Shown: piece after piece, positions 1 through 5,168 of the stretch | How positions within the stretch are numbered: position 1 is the stretch's first letter | Layout: every line of letters starts with the position of its first letter | Assembly: GCA_017651385.1 (NCBI GenBank) | Contig: JAGCCY010000175.1 | Span: 1-5,168 of the forward strand | Reading direction: 5' to 3' | DNA length: 5,168 nucleotides | From: Lachnospiraceae bacterium | GTDB lineage: Bacteria; Bacillota; Clostridia; Lachnospirales; Lachnospiraceae | Notes under the pieces: generated by a model | Told to the model about the DNA's origin: nothing | Seen by the model: only the letters and a program-made list of their open reading frames with translations | Databases searched by the model: none | Translations under genes and position numbers: made by a program

Positions 1-3
1 CAA

Positions 4-32
4 AGTATAAAATCGTTAAATTTGTTTGTCAA
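4..32 (-). promoter_or_regulatory. Near-consensus sigma-A promoter reading out of the window
   Basis: On the minus strand, a perfect -35 TTGACA (32-27) is followed by exactly 17 nt and a -10 TATACT (9-4), one mismatch from TATAAT. It starts 11 nt after the trmN6 stop, within non-coding sequence, and its transcription start would fall just beyond position 1. It should drive the next gene on the minus strand, outside the window. No intrinsic terminator separates it from trmN6, so operon read-through may add to its output. Confidence 0.75.
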
Positions 33-42
33 TGCCCTTAAA

Positions 43-786
43 TCAATATCCGTATATATCATATATTTCGTCGGTATATACGCCTTTTTCCTTGTAAACT
101 ATAAGCGGTCTCTCAACCTTTATGCGGCTCTTTCCGCCCCTTACAGCCTCTATGAGCACCATGGTGGGTTCGTGATCTATAAAAGGATATACAAGCTGCA
201 TGCGCTTAGGCTCAAGTTTGTACTTTGAAAGCGTGATCATGATCTCGGCAAGCCTGAACGGTCTGTGCACAAGGTAAAACCGTCCGCCCGGCTTAAGCAC
301 TATAGCTGCATTCTTACACACCGCATCAAACGTTACCTTGACTTCGTGCCTTGCTATCGAAAGAGCGTCATCCGGATTTTTAAGCCCGTGTTCGCCTATC
401 ATATAAGGCGGATTACATGTGACAGCATCAAAAGAAGCTTTCTTAAATATCGTTCCTGCCTCCTTGATATCACCCTCGATCACCTTGATCTTGTCGGTAA
501 GATCGTTTAACATCACACTTCTTAACGCCATGTCGGCAGAATCGTGCTGTATCTCAAGTGCGGTAAAAGAACGCGCCTTTGTCTTTGCGGATAAAAGGAT
601 CGGTATTATACCGGTTCCGGTACCCATATCAAGGATATCGTCACCTTCTTTTATATCATTCGCAAAACCCGTTAACAGCACCGCATCCATCCCGAAACAG
701 AAACGTTTGGTATCCTGGATAATCTTTAAGTTGTTGCGCTCCAGATCGTCGATGCGCTCATGTTCTTTTAACTTAATGTCAGTCAT
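43..786 (-). CDS. trmN6: tRNA1(Val) (adenine37-N6)-methyltransferase-like protein (TrmN6/YabB family)
   Basis: SAM-dependent N6-adenine methyltransferase of the TrmN6 family, which in Escherichia coli methylates A37 of tRNA-Val; the substrate in Firmicutes is presumed by homology. The 247-residue length matches Bacillus YabB. It has an early QDTKRFCFGMDAVLL segment (24-38) typical of the family, SAM motif I DMGTGTG (53-59), the acidic residue after strand 2 in ALEIQ (Glu78), EGDI (104-107) and the catalytic NPPY (125-128), then LKPGGRFYLVHRP (164-176). The C-terminus is a basic KSRIKVERPLIVY stretch (219-231). The ATG at 786 lies inside the end of ricT (ATGACTGA) and has no good ribosome-binding site at normal distance, so translation probably depends on ribosomes finishing ricT. 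Bacillus yabA, which lies between these two genes there, is absent. Confidence 0.93.
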   Translation of the reverse strand: MTDIKLKEHERIDDLERNNLKIIQDTKRFCFGMDAVLLTGFANDIKEGDDILDMGTGTGIIPILLSAKTKARSFTALEIQHDSADMALRSVMLNDLTDKIKVIEGDIKEAGTIFKKASFDAVTCNPPYMIGEHGLKNPDDALSIARHEVKVTFDAVCKNAAIVLKPGGRFYLVHRPFRLAEIMITLSKYKLEPKRMQLVYPFIDHEPTMVLIEAVRGGKSRIKVERPLIVYKEKGVYTDEIYDIYGY

Positions 787-1684
787 CTAATTTGGATTCG
801 CCATCCGGCTTTTCAAGTTCTGCAAGTGCAGCCTGCTCCTCTTTCGTAAGCTCAAGCTTCTTGGGTTTTCTTCTCTTAAATCTTAACTCATCGGGCTTAA
901 ATTCCATAAGTTCCTTTTCGTCGTCGATGTCCACGATGACTTTAACTATCTGACGGAGTACGTTGACCGACTGAACCTGACCCTTTTGATTACCGTTTAT
1001 GATGGTAACCTCGTCGCCGACATTCGGAAGATTCCGGTTTAATTCTTCGTAAGTTTCTTCTTCGTTCTTAAGACAGCACATAAGCCTTCCGCAGACGCCC
1101 GAGATCTTTGTGGCGTTAAGCGAAAGATTCTGTTCCTTGGCCATCTTTATCGAAACGGGACTGAAATCCGCCATATATGTATTGCAGCATAAAGGTCTGC
1201 CGCATATACCGATGCCGCCGCGAAGCTTTGCTTCATCGCGGACACCGACCTGACGCATCTCTATGCGGGTATGGAATACGCTCGCAAGATCTTTTACAAG
1301 TTCGCGGAAATCCACTCTTCCGTCTGAAAAATAATAGAAAAGGATCTTATTGTTGTCGAATGTATACTCCGCATTGATAAGCTTCATCGGGAGAGCTCTC
1401 TTTTCGATCTTCTCGCGGCATATTACCATTGCATCTTTTTCTTTTGCCCTGTTATCGGCTTCCTTTTTATCGTCATCCTCGGTCGCAAGCCTTATGACGC
1501 TTTTTAAAGGCTGTACAACCTTATCGTCTTCAACTTCGCTTACACCCAAAACCACCGTTCCGTATTCAAGACCTCTTGCGGTCTCCACAATAACATGCTG
1601 TTCTCTTTTTATATCCAGATCGCCGGGAGCGAAATAATATACCTTTCCCGCTTCCCTGAAGCGTACACCTATCACTTTAGTCAT
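779..1684 (-). CDS. ricT: RicT/YaaT, PSP1-domain Fe-S protein of the RNase Y-associated Ric complex
   Basis: Homologue of Bacillus YaaT/RicT, which with RicA and RicF forms an Fe-S complex that steers RNase Y-dependent mRNA maturation and affects sporulation, competence and biofilm development. The 301-residue protein has an N-terminal beta-rich region (VIGVRFREAGKVYYFAPG), the PSP1 C-terminal domain (about 60-145), and the diagnostic cysteine motifs GICGRPLCC (159-167) and GVCGRLMCC (196-204). A further Cys lies at 89. A KOW-like segment, VGDEVTIINGNQKGQV (222-237), follows, and a charged tail rich in Lys and Glu ends the protein, making it somewhat longer than the Bacillus protein. Start ATG at 1684 has AAAGG 7 nt upstream. 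It sits directly after holB, the conserved order, and overlaps the methyltransferase gene by 8 nt. Whether RicA and RicF partners exist in this organism cannot be seen here. Confidence 0.93.
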   Translation of the reverse strand: MTKVIGVRFREAGKVYYFAPGDLDIKREQHVIVETARGLEYGTVVLGVSEVEDDKVVQPLKSVIRLATEDDDKKEADNRAKEKDAMVICREKIEKRALPMKLINAEYTFDNNKILFYYFSDGRVDFRELVKDLASVFHTRIEMRQVGVRDEAKLRGGIGICGRPLCCNTYMADFSPVSIKMAKEQNLSLNATKISGVCGRLMCCLKNEEETYEELNRNLPNVGDEVTIINGNQKGQVQSVNVLRQIVKVIVDIDDEKELMEFKPDELRFKRRKPKKLELTKEEQAALAELEKPDGESKLDD

Positions 1685-1697
1685 AACTTTACCTTTA

Positions 1698-2003
1698 TCA
1701 TTTCTCCTTTAATGTTAGGAACAGAAGTTCCATCGTAAGATCAAAATTAACGTTGACGCTTAATCTCTTCTTTGCTTTTTCAAGCGCATCGATAATATCC
1801 TGAATATCTTCGTAAGAGCTTAAGTCGGCCGCTTTCCTAATATACTGTATCTCATCTTTAAAAATCAAGTGGTTGGCATCGGCCGTTGCCTTAAACATAA
1901 GCACATCTCTGTACCAGACCGTAATTATATCAAGATAATCGTTTATTTCAAGCTTATATCCGGACGCACGTTTAACCGCTTCCGTAAGCTCTGACACTTC
2001 CAT
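1698..2003 (-). CDS. holB: DNA polymerase III delta' subunit, C-terminal collar domain (second piece of holB)
   Basis: This 101-residue piece (MEVSELTEAVKRASGYKL... to LFLTLKEK) is the C-terminal helical collar domain that holds the clamp-loader pentamer together. It is not a gene of its own: its frame stays open upstream of the ATG to 2057, encoding KSDVIQLVKYIRD, which fits directly after residue Lys216 of the N-terminal piece. The ATG at 2003 has only AGG three bases before it, too close for a normal ribosome-binding site. The helical YLDIITVWYRDVLMFKATAD section (23-42) is typical of this domain, including the Trp-Tyr-Arg-Asp motif. It stops with TGA at 1700-1698, 13 nt before ricT. Assigned as part of holB with high confidence; independent translation is unlikely. 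Confidence 0.85.
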   Translation of the reverse strand: MEVSELTEAVKRASGYKLEINDYLDIITVWYRDVLMFKATADANHLIFKDEIQYIRKAADLSSYEDIQDIIDALEKAKKRLSVNVNFDLTMELLFLTLKEK

Positions 2004-2017
2004 ATCCCTGATATATT

Positions 2018-2686
2018 TTACAAGCTGTATGACATCGCTTTTATGTTGTCGAAATCTTCATTCTTGGCCAAAAGCTTTGCTTTGCCCACATTACCCCTTG
2101 CAAAAGCAACGCAGATATCCGCCTTGTAATCGGGTACTTTTTCGACTTCCATCAAAAACTTTTTAACTTCCCTGTCCCTTACCGGACGCATGCTTAAGAT
2201 CACCGCACGGCTTAAGATCGTGGGAAGAAGTTCCTCAAGATTTGAAGTCAGAAGAATGATGACGGCATATTCCGGCGGCTCCTCCATAGTCTTTAACAAA
2301 GCATTCTGAGCCTGTGGATTCATCTTTTCGGCTTCATTGATTATATATATCTTTCTTTTTCCGCCGTAAGGCATGATGCGAATGGTCTCGTTGACCTGTT
2401 CGCGGATATCATCGACGCTTATGGTATTGGGTTTGTCGTGAGTGACTCTTATGATATCCGGATTGCTTCCCGAATACGACATAACGCAGTTATGACAGTG
2501 TCCGCAGGGCTTTCCCTCTTCTTCGTCGCATAAAAGGGCAGCGGAAAAGATCTTCGCGATAAATTCCTTTCCGCTTAACCGCTCTCCGCAGATTATGTAT
2601 GCGTGCGATATCTTATCCTGTTCAATTGCCGCCATCAGGTGGCCTTTTATGGCATCCTGACCGACTATATCGCCAAACCCGAACAT
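2018..2686 (-). CDS. holB: DNA polymerase III delta' subunit, N-terminal part (frame ends early by frameshift)
   Basis: Clamp-loader delta' subunit, which with delta and tau/gamma opens and loads the sliding clamp onto DNA. This 222-residue frame holds AAA+ domains I and II: a P-loop remnant GERLSGKE (34-41), a four-Cys zinc module (Cys53, 61, 64, 67), KIYIINEAEKM (112-122) at the Walker B place, QAQNALLKTMEEPP (125-138), sensor-like TSN (147-149) and LSRAV (158-162) with the conserved Arg160. Glu follows the P-loop Lys where Ser/Thr is needed, and Walker B ends in Asn-Glu, in line with delta' not hydrolysing ATP. Start ATG at 2686 follows GGAGGG by 6 nt. The last six residues (AMSYSL) are out-of-frame sequence; the true protein continues in the -1 frame as SDVIQLVKYIRD, joining the next feature. 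Rejoined length is about 329 residues, the normal size for delta'. Confidence 0.9.
   Translation of the reverse strand: MFGFGDIVGQDAIKGHLMAAIEQDKISHAYIICGERLSGKEFIAKIFSAALLCDEEEGKPCGHCHNCVMSYSGSNPDIIRVTHDKPNTISVDDIREQVNETIRIMPYGGKRKIYIINEAEKMNPQAQNALLKTMEEPPEYAVIILLTSNLEELLPTILSRAVILSMRPVRDREVKKFLMEVEKVPDYKADICVAFARGNVGKAKLLAKNEDFDNIKAMSYSL
2021..2057 (-). other. holB: Frameshift zone in holB, most likely at the A4 run 2042-2039
   Basis: The C-terminal frame is closed upstream by TGA at 2060-2058 and the N-terminal frame is closed by TAA at 2020-2018, so the change of frame must fall between them. Reading ATA AAA and then re-reading one A as AGC gives ...DNIK-SDVIQLVKYIRDMEV, a seamless delta' sequence. 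One missing A in a former run of five would explain it, as would a sequencing error or ribosomal slippage of tRNA-Lys from AAA to AAA. Confidence 0.85.
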
Positions 2687-2692
2687 CTTTTG

Positions 2693-2698
2693 CCCTCC
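2693..2698 (-). promoter_or_regulatory. Strong ribosome-binding site for holB
   Basis: GGAGGG, 6 nt before the ATG at 2686, is the strongest ribosome-binding site in the window. It lies in the 60-nt gap between yaaR and holB (2687-2746), the longest non-coding stretch here, in which I see no convincing promoter or terminator. Confidence 0.7.
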
Positions 2699-2746
2699 GA
2701 CTCACGTTAAAGCCGCCGTTTAAGAATAATCCTTTAAATATCTGTA

Positions 2747-3187
2747 TCAGGTAAATATATCGAGGATAAGTCCTCTTATATCTCCGATCTTCTGTAATAT
2801 CGTTATATTGTCCTTCTCGTCTTTGACAAGTTCTTTAGCGAGTTCATCAAGAGTTTCATCCACAAGCCTTATTATGCCGTATACCCTGTGACGACCCTTC
2901 CTGTCCAAAATGTTTTCGCTTGAAAATGCATGTGAACGTGATACGACCTCATTCATGAATTCTTTGATCAGGCTTCTGTATTTACGCATATCCTTTATAT
3001 CCTTTTTCTTGGATATGCGTTCGCCCTGCATTGTGATCTCTTCCATCAAAGATGAAAGATGAGCCTGAAGATCCGCGTCGCTTACCTTGCTCATGAGCAT
3101 GAACTTAAAGTCGCCGTTTGATTCGGTAACCTTCGGAGCTTCATGTATCGGTTGTGTATTGGTCAATTGAGTTATTTTGACGTCCAC
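2747..3187 (-). CDS. yaaR: YaaR family protein (DUF327)
   Basis: A 146-residue predicted cytoplasmic, mostly helical protein of the YaaR/DUF327 family, whose biochemical role is not established. The length matches Bacillus YaaR. Visible family traits are the MEEITMQGERI segment (48-58), the MRKYRSLIKEFMNEVV helix (67-82), a basic RKGRHRVYGIIRLVDETLDEL core (96-116) and the C-terminal DIRGLILDIFT (136-146). The N-terminal 25 residues are low in structure and variable. There is no signal peptide or membrane segment. The start is GTG at 3187, preceded at 6 nt by AGAGG, which overlaps the TAG stop of the kinase gene, so translation of the two is probably coupled. Its position just before holB is the conserved order in Firmicutes and is strong support for the family call. 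Confidence 0.88.
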   Translation of the reverse strand: MDVKITQLTNTQPIHEAPKVTESNGDFKFMLMSKVSDADLQAHLSSLMEEITMQGERISKKKDIKDMRKYRSLIKEFMNEVVSRSHAFSSENILDRKGRHRVYGIIRLVDETLDELAKELVKDEKDNITILQKIGDIRGLILDIFT

Positions 3188-3193
3188 TTTTTA

Positions 3194-3198
3194 CCTCT
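3194..3198 (-). promoter_or_regulatory. Ribosome-binding site for yaaR (GTG start)
   Basis: AGAGG, 6 nt before the GTG at 3187, overlaps the TAG stop of the kinase gene (3199-3197). It supports the non-ATG start and coupling of the two genes. Confidence 0.6.
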
Positions 3199-3787
3199 AT
3201 GCCATTTCTATCTTAAGATATCTTTTGATCTCGTTCAGGCAGAGATTCAGATCTTCGTTTTTAAATCTCTTTTTGATCTTTGCCTTCTTTATAAGCTCAT
3301 CCGAAAAATCCTGAGAGTCCGCAAGAAATCTTCTGCACATTTCCTCATATTTTGGATTGTCCTGTTTCTTTTCACGGTTAAGCGCCCTTGTAAGCCTTAT
3401 GCCGTCATCGAGTTCGATCAGGACCGGAACCACTTTTTCCCTGCCGAAATAATCCCTTACTTTTTTATACGATTCAAGCGTGCCTATTGTTATATAGTTG
3501 TTTTTGCTTAAATCTATCGAATCATCCGCTACGGTGAAATATCTCCACGGACCGTGGCAGGTCTCATAACATCTGTCTTCCACGACTTTCCCGGCATCCA
3601 AAAGCCTTTTAAACCCGGCTTCATCCGTGAAATGATACTCATGTCCTTCTTTTTCGCCTTCTCTGATCGGTCTGGTCGTATAGGAAACTATAGTTAAAAA
3701 CTTATATTCCTTGTCCTTAAGCAAGGCCTTGAATATAGTGTCCTTCCCGGTGGAGCTTTTGCCCATAATATATACTATCTTGCCCAA
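3197..3787 (-). CDS. Guanylate-kinase-like P-loop nucleotide kinase (substrate uncertain)
   Basis: Soluble 196-residue protein of the guanylate kinase fold, which transfers a phosphate from ATP to a nucleoside monophosphate, classically GMP. It has the P-loop GKSSTGKD (9-16, Lys15), with Asp16 in place of the usual Ser/Thr. It keeps the GMP-phosphate-binding set Ser35, Arg39, Arg42 and Tyr51 in SYTTRP...EGHEYHF, Glu70, and a basic lid with Arg134 and Arg138. The Tyr-Gly-Ser/Thr stretch and the Asp that help read guanine in typical enzymes are not evident; the aligned regions read GPWRYFT (79-85) and ITIGTLES (99-106). TTG at 3787 is preferred because AAGGA sits 8 nt upstream and the P-loop then lies at the usual distance from the N-terminus. 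Extending to the ATG at 3916 would overlap the GGDEF gene by over 100 nt and add sequence unlike the family. It occupies the place of tmk in the Bacillus cluster. Fold is secure; GMP as substrate is not. Confidence 0.85.
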   Translation of the reverse strand: MGKIVYIMGKSSTGKDTIFKALLKDKEYKFLTIVSYTTRPIREGEKEGHEYHFTDEAGFKRLLDAGKVVEDRCYETCHGPWRYFTVADDSIDLSKNNYITIGTLESYKKVRDYFGREKVVPVLIELDDGIRLTRALNREKKQDNPKYEEMCRRFLADSQDFSDELIKKAKIKKRFKNEDLNLCLNEIKRYLKIEMA

Positions 3788-3791
3788 TTTA

Positions 3792-5168
3792 TTATTCCTT
3801 AGCACCTTCCCAGGAATGTGTTTCCTTAAATTCTGTCTTGTTCTTGTACATCTCTCTGTCGGCCTCGACAATGAAACGCTCCATTGTGTAAGTCTCATCC
3901 GGCACATGTACCACATAACCCGAACTTACCGACAGAGGATAAGGCTTTTCACCCGATTTATTAAATGCCTCTATTTCTTCAAGAACCTTTTTGTTGATCT
4001 CTTCGGCTCTTTTTGCTGCATTGTCCGATGAAAACGCATATGCAAACTCATCGCCTCCGAAACGTGTACTTACTCCGATCCCTTCGGAAGCTTTGTTGAT
4101 GATCTCTGCGATCTTGGCAAGCGCAAAATCTCCTTCGGAATGACCGTAAGTATCGTTTATGGATTTAAGCCAGTTCATATCAAACGAGATAACTGCCATT
4201 TCCCGTTTGTCTCTTACCGCATCGTTGAATATAGGTTCCATATGACGGTAAAACCCTTTACGGTTAAGCAGCTTTGTGAGCTGATCCGTACTGTAAAGAT
4301 TCTGCTGGTCTATACGGTATTTGTGCATCTCTATTACGTTTCGAAGATTGCTCACGAACGAATAGAGCATAAAAAACTCAAAATCTTCGGGCTTAAAACC
4401 GGAAGCTACATAACCCGCCGTACTGTTCTGAACATATATGGGCATAAAACAAAGAACGAGATTTTTGTCCATGATATCATCAAAATGCGGTACGAGATCT
4501 GCCCGTTTTATACTCTCTTTTGTGGCATAATTGCTTCCGAAGAAATCCATGGGTATCATCATTTCATCGGTATAGTAGTGATGCTGTGCATAGTATCCTA
4601 TAGGCTGAAGATTGGGCCAGATCTCCATATCTTCCGACAGAAAATCCGAATTTAACGCAAGCATAAAATCACCGCCGAAATAACGGTTGATAAAATATAC
4701 AAGCCTCTCCCATACTTCCGGAAGATTATCAAAGTGCCCGAGTTCGTATATCTTTGTGTACATGGCTTCGACATGACCGGTTATCGCTCTTTCGTGCTTG
4801 GCGGTATTAAAAAGTCTGGCACTGATCTCTTTGACCTCATCGGCGGTAACACCGATCTTGCTGCATCCGCAGGATTGTCCGGCTCTGAACGATCCTTCGA
4901 TCATGTATTCGTTTCTGATCATCTTTCCGTCAAACATATCCGAAAGGATCTTACCTGCCGTTTCTGCAAGATTGCTGTTTGCAAAATGGGAAGTGCAGAT
5001 TCTCGGATAATGGAATTTCTCAAGATCCGCACCGTCAAAGCCGGATACTATAACATCCTCCGGCACTCTTTTACCCGCTTCGACAAGCTTTTTTACAGCC
5101 TCCATGGCCATAAAGTCGTTGGCACAGATGATCGCATCTATTTCCTTACCCGATTCAAGGAACTTATC
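3792..5168 (-). CDS. LacI/PBP-like ligand-binding domain fused to GGDEF diguanylate cyclase (5' end cut by the window)
   Basis: Probable diguanylate cyclase that makes c-di-GMP from two GTP in response to a small ligand. The frame is open to the window edge, so the first Met in view (5111) is not the start; 458 residues are visible. Residues about 1-95 resemble the C-terminal part of a LacI/periplasmic-binding-protein sensor: IDAIICANDF, then the VSGFDG motif, ending at a Cys-Gly-Cys (100-102). Residues about 110-285 form a middle region without a recognised signature, perhaps GAF-like, leading into a helical linker. The GGDEF domain runs from about 295 (DQLTKLLNRKGF) with the metal Asp in SFDMNW, INDTYGH, and an intact GGDEF at 371-375 (codons 4058-4044). 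The RxxD product-inhibition site is replaced by EGIG. No EAL domain or membrane segment is visible. It ends with tandem TAA codons, 4 nt before the kinase gene. The cyclase domain is certain; the ligand is unknown. Confidence 0.9.
   Translation of the reverse strand, partial: DKFLESGKEIDAIICANDFMAMEAVKKLVEAGKRVPEDVIVSGFDGADLEKFHYPRICTSHFANSNLAETAGKILSDMFDGKMIRNEYMIEGSFRAGQSCGCSKIGVTADEVKEISARLFNTAKHERAITGHVEAMYTKIYELGHFDNLPEVWERLVYFINRYFGGDFMLALNSDFLSEDMEIWPNLQPIGYYAQHHYYTDEMMIPMDFFGSNYATKESIKRADLVPHFDDIMDKNLVLCFMPIYVQNSTAGYVASGFKPEDFEFFMLYSFVSNLRNVIEMHKYRIDQQNLYSTDQLTKLLNRKGFYRHMEPIFNDAVRDKREMAVISFDMNWLKSINDTYGHSEGDFALAKIAEIINKASEGIGVSTRFGGDEFAYAFSSDNAAKRAEEINKKVLEEIEAFNKSGEKPYPLSVSSGYVVHVPDETYTMERFIVEADREMYKNKTEFKETHSWEGAKE
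3796..3800 (-). promoter_or_regulatory. Ribosome-binding site deciding the TTG start of the kinase gene
   Basis: AAGGA, 8 nt before TTG at 3787, lies in the last codons of the GGDEF gene (GCT AAG GAA TAA). This spacing is why TTG is chosen over the GTG at 3805, which has no comparable site, and over upstream ATGs deep in the GGDEF frame. It suggests coupled translation of the two genes. Confidence 0.65.

Noticed and set aside
419..790. Plus-strand open frames of 66 to 171 codons across the window
   Set aside because: They run antisense through well-supported minus-strand genes, show no recognisable protein families and are Cys/Ser/Leu/Ile-rich as expected of shadow frames.
1679..1699. Six-codon ORF (ATG ATA AAG GTA AAG TTA TGA) overlapping the holB stop and the ricT start
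   Set aside because: The AAGGAG before it is only 2 nt from its ATG, and the sequence is fully explained as the holB end plus the ricT ribosome-binding site.
1698..2003. Independent small gene downstream of holB
   Set aside because: Its frame extends upstream of the ATG with delta'-like sequence, it has no proper ribosome-binding site, and the two pieces add up to a full-length delta'.
2707..2737. Inverted repeat TTAAAG/CTTTAA in the yaaR-holB gap as a terminator
   Set aside because: The stem is only 6 bp and AT-rich with a 19-nt loop, no U-tract follows, and it lies just before a strong ribosome-binding site.
3788..3916. Longer kinase reading frame starting at ATG 3916
   Set aside because: It would overlap the GGDEF gene by over 100 nt, and its extra 43 residues (Arg- and Thr-rich) look like an out-of-frame reading; TTG at 3787 has a well-placed ribosome-binding site.

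Overview
The window looks like a chromosomal housekeeping segment of a low-to-mid GC Gram-positive bacterium, most probably class Clostridia and plausibly Lachnospiraceae. The gene order (nucleotide kinase, yaaR, holB, ricT/yaaT, yabB/trmN6) is the one known from the Bacillus subtilis tmk-yaaQ-yaaR-holB-yaaT-yabA-yabB region. It has Clostridia-type changes: a guanylate-kinase-like gene where tmk would be, and no yaaQ or yabA. The taxonomic call is an inference from gene order and protein style; no ribosomal RNA gene is present.

Every gene lies on the minus strand, so transcription runs from high to low coordinates. From 5168 down the genes are: (1) the C-terminal 458 residues of a protein that joins a LacI/periplasmic-binding-protein-like ligand domain to a C-terminal GGDEF diguanylate cyclase, cut by the window edge; (2) a guanylate-kinase-like P-loop kinase starting at a TTG codon 4 nt after the GGDEF stop; (3) yaaR (DUF327); (4) holB, the clamp-loader delta' subunit, broken into two reading frames by an apparent -1 frameshift at a run of four A; (5) ricT/yaaT, the PSP1-domain protein; (6) a TrmN6-type tRNA adenine methyltransferase overlapping ricT by 8 nt. 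After its stop there is a near-consensus sigma-A promoter that fires out of the window at position 1.

Genes are packed tightly (gaps of 4, 9, 60 and 13 nt and one 8-nt overlap), and no intrinsic terminator was seen, so this looks like one operon. No non-coding stretch exceeds 60 nt. I saw no RNA gene, mobile element, CRISPR array or long repeat.

Functionally the operon mixes replication (delta'), RNA maturation (RicT), tRNA modification (TrmN6-like) and nucleotide metabolism (the kinase), with a c-di-GMP signalling gene immediately upstream. The points most worth a second look are the holB frameshift, the kinase with its altered guanine-recognition residues, and the ligand-domain/GGDEF fusion placed next to it. 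I found no clear evidence of a wholly new system.
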